DNA of 64,000 nt from CAVXEH01 sp963805305 (lineage in GTDB: Bacteria; Chloroflexota; Limnocylindria; QHBO01). Below, piece after piece: positions 60,396-64,000 of the stretch; position 1 is the stretch's first letter, and the number at the start of each line of letters is the position of its first letter. Location: the NCBI GenBank assembly GCA_963805305.1, contig CAWDTM010000008.1:434001-498000 (forward strand), written 5' to 3'. Below the pieces are notes generated by a model. That model was not told the origin of the DNA, did no database searches, and saw only the letters and a list, made by a program, of their open reading frames with translations. The position numbers and the translations under genes were made by a program.

Positions 60396-60872
60396 ATGAC
60401 CCTGAACAAGATGATGATCATCGGCAACCTCGGCGCCGATCCCGAGCTGCGGTACACGCCCAGCGGCAAGGCGGTGACCAACCTGCGCGTGGCCGTCAAC
60501 AGCAACCGCCGCGGCCCGGACGGCGAGTGGGTCGAGGAGACCCTCTGGCTGCGCGTCGAGGTCTGGGACCAGGCCGCGGAGCGGGCGGCGGAGCAGCTGC
60601 GCAAGGGAAACAAGGTCTATGCCGAGGGCGAGCTCCGCGCACGAGAGTACGAGGGCAACGACGGCCAGAAGCGCACGAGCCTGGAGCTCCGCTTCGCCCG
60701 CGTCGTCAACCTCGAGCGCCGGAGCCGAGACGAGGGCGAAGGTGCCGGCGGGGGCTTCGGCGAGAGCCCGTCCGGCGCGGGTGGCACCCCTCCGGCAGCG
60801 CGGCCTCGAGGAGCCGCCCCCGGGCCAGCCGGTGACGAGCCCTTCGTCGACGTGGACGACATTCCATTCTGA
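60396..60872 (+). CDS. ssb: single-stranded DNA-binding protein
   Basis: A 158-residue SSB: OB-fold (NKMMIIGNLGADPELRYTPS; GKAVTNLRVAVNSNRRG; LRVEVWDQAAERAAEQLRKG; KVYAEGELRARE), a Gly/Pro/Ala-rich linker, and the acidic tip VDVDDIPF that recruits repair proteins. Placed between rpsF and rpsR as in most Gram-positive genomes. Confidence 0.97.
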   Translation: MTLNKMMIIGNLGADPELRYTPSGKAVTNLRVAVNSNRRGPDGEWVEETLWLRVEVWDQAAERAAEQLRKGNKVYAEGELRAREYEGNDGQKRTSLELRFARVVNLERRSRDEGEGAGGGFGESPSGAGGTPPAARPRGAAPGPAGDEPFVDVDDIPF

Positions 60873-60894
60873 GCACTGAGGAAGAGCAAGACGC

Positions 60895-61164
60895 ATGGCA
60901 AGCCCACGATCCCGTCGAGAGACGGCGGACTACTACCGCGATCGGCGCCGACGCAAGGTCTGCAACTTCTGCGTCGACAAGGCGGAGAGCATCGACTACA
61001 AGGAGGTCAACCGCCTCCGACGCTACCTCTCCGAGCGGGCGAAGATCGAGCCGCGCAGGAAGACGGGCACCTGTGCCCGTCACCAGCGGATGCTGACCGT
61101 GGCGCTCAAGCGCGCCCGGCAGGTCGCGCTGCTCCCGTACGCCCCGCAGCACCTGCGCCCATAG
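60895..61164 (+). CDS. rpsR: 30S ribosomal protein S18
   Basis: An 89-residue S18. CNFCVDKAESIDYKEVNRLR is the zinc-type N-terminal motif (C-x2-C), then RYLSERAKIEPRRKTGTCAR with further cysteine and HQRMLTVALKRARQVALLPY. S18 pairs with S6 on the ribosome platform. rplI does not follow, although it often does elsewhere. Confidence 0.97.
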   Translation: MASPRSRRETADYYRDRRRRKVCNFCVDKAESIDYKEVNRLRRYLSERAKIEPRRKTGTCARHQRMLTVALKRARQVALLPYAPQHLRP

Positions 61165-61178
61165 CCAGCCGCTGCCGT

Positions 61179-61203
61179 CGGCCGTCCACCGCGGTGGCGG
61201 CCG
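61179..61203 (+). terminator. hairpin after rpsR
   Basis: CGGCCG-T-CCACCG pairs with CGGTGG-CGGCCG with a single-nt bulge; CGTTGTCC follows. It lies between rpsR and the exchanger gene. Confidence 0.5.
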
Positions 61204-61230
61204 CGTTGTCCTGCAACCGGGAGGCGTGAC

Positions 61231-62349
61231 GTGGATGTCGTCCTGCTCATCGGCTCGCTTGCGCTCATCCTGTTCGGCGCCGAGCTGTTCACGAACGGCA
61301 TCGAGTGGTTCGGGCACAAGCTGAACCTGGCCGAGGGGGCCGTGGGCAGCGTCCTGGCCGCCGTCGCCACGGCGATGCCGGAGACCCTGATCCCGCTCAT
61401 CGCCATCGTGGGACCGATCGTCTTCGGGGGCGGGACGCCGCACGCAGCCGAGGTGGGCGTGGGTGCCATCCTGGGAGCGCCCTTCATGCTCTCCACGCTC
61501 GCGATGTTCGTCACGGGGGCGGGAGTCCTGGCCTTCTCGCGGCGCGGGCGACGATCGACAGACCTGCGGGTCAACGTCCGGATCCTGGGGCGCGACGTGG
61601 GCTTCTTCATCGTGGCCTACGCCCTCGCCATCGGCACGGCATTCCTCCCCGAACCAGTCCATTGGTTGAAGTGGCCGATCGCAGGTCTCCTGCTGGTCCT
61701 CTACGCCGTCTACGTTCAAGCGCACTTCGCGGAGGAGGGCGCGGACACCGACGCCGCGGACCTCAACCGGCTGCACCTGACCCGTCTGCCCGGCATGCAG
61801 GGCCCACGCTTCATGGACATCGACCTGCTACCGGGCGAGGTCGACGACTGGGAGGCGGCGGAGGGCTCGCCCCGCCTGCGGATCATCGTCGTCCAGGTCA
61901 TCGTGGCCCTGGCCGCCATCATCATCGGGGCCCAGGTCTTCGTCGGCGCGGTCGAGCACCTCTCCACGGTCGTCGGGCTGGACCCGCGGATCCTCGCCCT
62001 GGTCATTGCTCCCATCGCCACGGAGCTGCCGGAGAAGGCGAACTCGATCCTCTGGGTTCGCACCGGCAAGGACACGCTGGCCATGGGCAACATCACCGGC
62101 GCCATGGTCTTCCAGAGCTGCATCCCCACCGTGCTGGGCCTCGTCTTCACCGACTGGGTCTTCAGCCCCGGGAGCGCCCTCTCGTTCGCGTCGGCCGGTG
62201 CGGCCTTCCTGGCGACCTTCGTGATCTTCGGCGTCATGGTTCGGGTCCGTCGCCTGAGCGCCTGGCTGCTGCTCGTGGGTGGCCCGATCTATGCAACGTA
62301 CATCGTCGCCGCGCTCATGCTGCCGGTGCCGATCGCCGCGGGCCACTGA
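61231..62349 (+). CDS. sodium/calcium exchanger (CaCA) family membrane protein
   Basis: A 372-residue antiporter with about ten helices in two inverted halves. The alpha-1 repeat reads GSVLAAVATAMPETLIPLIA and the alpha-2 repeat ALVIAPIATELPEKANSILW, each with the acidic residue used for cation binding. A cytoplasmic loop of about 60 residues (AHFAEEGADTDAADLNRLHL; DIDLLPGEVDDWEAAEG) is acidic, as in Ca-regulated exchangers. GTG start with GGGAGG upstream. Confidence 0.9.
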   Translation: MDVVLLIGSLALILFGAELFTNGIEWFGHKLNLAEGAVGSVLAAVATAMPETLIPLIAIVGPIVFGGGTPHAAEVGVGAILGAPFMLSTLAMFVTGAGVLAFSRRGRRSTDLRVNVRILGRDVGFFIVAYALAIGTAFLPEPVHWLKWPIAGLLLVLYAVYVQAHFAEEGADTDAADLNRLHLTRLPGMQGPRFMDIDLLPGEVDDWEAAEGSPRLRIIVVQVIVALAAIIIGAQVFVGAVEHLSTVVGLDPRILALVIAPIATELPEKANSILWVRTGKDTLAMGNITGAMVFQSCIPTVLGLVFTDWVFSPGSALSFASAGAAFLATFVIFGVMVRVRRLSAWLLLVGGPIYATYIVAALMLPVPIAAGH

Positions 62350-62396
62350 TTCCGCAAGGGTCCGGCCGCGAGGCCAAGGCGTGGCGAGTCGACGGC

Positions 62397-62402
62397 TATA
62401 CT
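62397..62402 (+). promoter_or_regulatory. -10 box of ilvE
   Basis: TATACT, about 60 nt before the TTG start. Confidence 0.45.
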
Positions 62403-62461
62403 GAAACGGCCGCAAGCTGGCGCGCGCGGTTGACGCGGGCCCGGCCCATGAGGAGAGCACG

Positions 62462-63421
62462 TTGCTGAAGCAAGCCACACCCACTCCCGCCGCCGGGCTG
62501 GAGAGCACCCCCGACCTGTGGGCGTTCTTCCGCGGCGGGTTCGTCCCGCTCCGCGACGCGAACATCAGCGTCATGACCCATGCGCTGAACTACGGCACCG
62601 CCGTTTTCGAGGGAATTCGCGCCTACTGGAACGCCGACCACGGGCAGCTCTACGCGCTCGACCTGCTCCCGCACTTCCAGCGCATCGTTCGCTCTGCCCG
62701 CGTCCTCTACATGGCCGTGCCCTATACGCCCGAGCAGATGGCCGATGCCACGCTCGAGCTTCTCCGGCGCGACGGGCTGCAGGAGGACGTCTACGTGCGG
62801 CCCCTGATCTACAAGTCGAGCGAGCTCATCGGCGTCAGGCTCCACAACCTCGACGCGGATTTCACGATCTTCGCCATCCCGTTCGGGAAGTACATCGACA
62901 CCGAAACGGGCGTGCGCGCCCAGGTGAGCAGCTGGCGCCGGACCGATGACAACGCCATCCCGGCACGCAGCAAAATCACCGGCGCCTACGTCAACTCGGC
63001 GCTGGCCAAGAGCGAGGCGCAGCTGAACGGCTTCGATGAGGCGATCGTCCTGACCCAGGACGGCCACGTCAGCGAGGGGAGCGCGGAGAACCTGTTCATC
63101 GTGCGCGACGGAATGCTCATCACGCCTCCGGTCAGCGACAACGTCCTTGAGGGCATCACCCGGCGCCGGCTCATGTCGGTCGCCAACGACATGGGCGTCT
63201 CCGTGATCGAACGCTCCATCGACCGCACCGAGCTCTACACTGCCGACGAGATCTTCCTCTGCGGCACCGGTGCCCAGGTGTCACCCGTTATCGAGGTCGA
63301 TCGGCGCACGGTGGGAGACGGGAGCCCCGGACCGCTCACCAGCCGGCTGTCGCATACGTACTTCGACGCGGTGCGCGGAAAGCTCGACGCGTATCGCTCC
63401 TGGCTGACGCCGGTCTACTAG
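62462..63421 (+). CDS. ilvE: branched-chain amino acid aminotransferase
   Basis: A 319-residue fold type IV PLP enzyme. SVMTHALNYGTAVFEGIRAY opens the substrate-binding region; the PLP lysine is in SKITGAYVNSALAKSEAQ; VSEGSAENLFIVRDG and VLEGITRRRLMSVAND are family motifs; LCGTGAQVSPVIEVDRR completes the site. It makes Val, Leu and Ile from their keto acids with glutamate. The start is a TTG with AGGAGAG 6 nt upstream. A GC palindrome follows. Confidence 0.94.
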   Translation: MLKQATPTPAAGLESTPDLWAFFRGGFVPLRDANISVMTHALNYGTAVFEGIRAYWNADHGQLYALDLLPHFQRIVRSARVLYMAVPYTPEQMADATLELLRRDGLQEDVYVRPLIYKSSELIGVRLHNLDADFTIFAIPFGKYIDTETGVRAQVSSWRRTDDNAIPARSKITGAYVNSALAKSEAQLNGFDEAIVLTQDGHVSEGSAENLFIVRDGMLITPPVSDNVLEGITRRRLMSVANDMGVSVIERSIDRTELYTADEIFLCGTGAQVSPVIEVDRRTVGDGSPGPLTSRLSHTYFDAVRGKLDAYRSWLTPVY

Positions 63422-63437
63422 GCAGCATCGCGACCGT

Positions 63438-63461
63438 CCGGCCGGGCGGCCGCCCGGCCGG
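63438..63461. terminator. 24-bp perfect GC palindrome after ilvE
   Basis: CCGGCCGGGCGG followed immediately by its complement. It lies 17 nt after the ilvE stop and 9 nt before the next ATG. It could form a stable hairpin in RNA, but no T tract follows; a protein-binding palindrome is also possible. Confidence 0.5.
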
Positions 63462-63469
63462 AGATCCGA

Positions 63470-64000
63470 ATGGTCGAGGATACGCAGGCAGATCGGTACC
63501 GTTGGCTCCAGCGCCTGCTGGAGATCGTTCCCGGCCTGATCAGCTGGGCGATCATCCTGGGCCCCATCTGGCTCAGCTTCAGCTATCCGTGGCTGGTCGC
63601 CTACTTCGTCCTGACCTTCGACTTCTACATGCTCTGCCGCTCCCTGTGGCTCGCGGTCACCGTCGTGATCGGCTATCGGCGCGTGCGTGCGGTCGAGGCG
63701 ACGGACTGGATGTCCCGGCTCCAGGCCGGTGACTACGCGACGTCGGCGGACACCCGCGCCATCCCGCCGGATGGTCAGCCATCCGTGCCGGACTGGCGCT
63801 CCTACACGCAGCTGGCCCTGATTCCGACCTACACCGAGTCGCTCGAGAAGCTGCGCGAGACCGTGCGGGCCCTGGCGGCTGCCGAGTGGCCGAAGGAACG
63901 GAAGATCTGCGCGATCATCACCCGCGAGACGGACGAGGAGGGGATCGCCAACGTCGCCGCTCTTCGGCAGGAGTACGGCGACGCCTTCGCAGACTTCATC
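63470..64000 (+). CDS. membrane glycosyltransferase (GT2-like), truncated by window edge
   Basis: The first 177 residues of a protein that runs past the window. One long hydrophobic segment (ISWAIILGPIWLSFSYPWLV and on to FDFYMLCRSLWLAVTVVIG) probably makes two helices; then a soluble region begins with the GT2-like strand LALIPTYTESLEKLRETVRA and KICAIITRETDEEGIAN. In GT2 enzymes the P-T-Y-x-E segment contacts the nucleotide sugar. The remainder, with the catalytic motifs, is outside the window. ATG 48 nt after ilvE, beyond the palindrome. Confidence 0.7.
   Translation, partial: MVEDTQADRYRWLQRLLEIVPGLISWAIILGPIWLSFSYPWLVAYFVLTFDFYMLCRSLWLAVTVVIGYRRVRAVEATDWMSRLQAGDYATSADTRAIPPDGQPSVPDWRSYTQLALIPTYTESLEKLRETVRALAAAEWPKERKICAIITRETDEEGIANVAALRQEYGDAFADFI

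Overview
The window is a high-GC bacterial chromosome segment. Gene order and content suggest a Chloroflexota (Limnocylindria-like) or actinobacterium-like lineage: rapZ-yvcK-whiA followed by glycolytic genes and secG, polA-mutM-coaE, Tad-pilus genes, TatA/TatC, many ECF sigma factors, and many starts sitting 6-10 nt after a TANNNT -10 box with no Shine-Dalgarno (leaderless or nearly so). The lineage is an inference from context; no marker was searched.

Layout. 1-2.6 kb: two small zinc-ribbon genes, tRNA-Leu(CAA), an ECF sigma/anti-sigma pair and a membrane J-domain protein. 2.7-7.1 kb: polA-mutM-coaE. 7.1-10.5 kb (minus strand): tadE-tadG-like-cpaB. 10.7-23.1 kb: a DNA-repair block (uvrB, a divergent uracil-DNA glycosylase, uvrA, a compact UvrD-like helicase, uvrC) with an LCP-family cell-wall ligase inside it. 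23.1-30.4 kb: secD-secF, recJ, pyrF, tatA-tatC-histone deacetylase-like. 30.4-36.2 kb: rapZ-yvcK-whiA-tpiA-gpmI-secG, tightly overlapped up to gpmI. 36.3-38.9 kb: seven tRNAs around lemA-htpX. 52.1-58.1 kb: an ABC exporter, an immunity-like protein, AraC and VOC proteins and a UvrA2-like ATPase. 58.4-64 kb: tRNA-Leu(TAA), cpaE, rpsF-ssb-rpsR, a Na+/Ca2+ exchanger, ilvE and a truncated glycosyltransferase.

The main discovery is an integrated mobile element of about 13.1 kb at 38,894-51,964. It entered tRNA-Cys(GCA): a perfect 44-bp direct repeat (anticodon loop to CCA) flanks it. A tyrosine integrase lies next to the intact tRNA, and a matching 24-bp arm-like repeat (21/24 identical, made of two 12-bp units) lies inside each end. 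The core carries an excisionase-like HTH, a DUF3631-type ATPase, a serine recombinase, small DNA-binding proteins and a candidate PD-(D/E)XK-like nuclease. The right half carries a membrane protein and two tandem modules, each an ECF sigma factor translationally overlapped with a membrane-anchored, extracytoplasmic beta-propeller protein. No conjugation genes are visible, so it is best seen as an integrative (possibly mobilizable) island.

A 9-mer, GCCGATGGC, recurs on both strands far above expectation. I saw it in host DNA and in the propeller half of the island, but not in the recombination core, which hints that the island is a mosaic.
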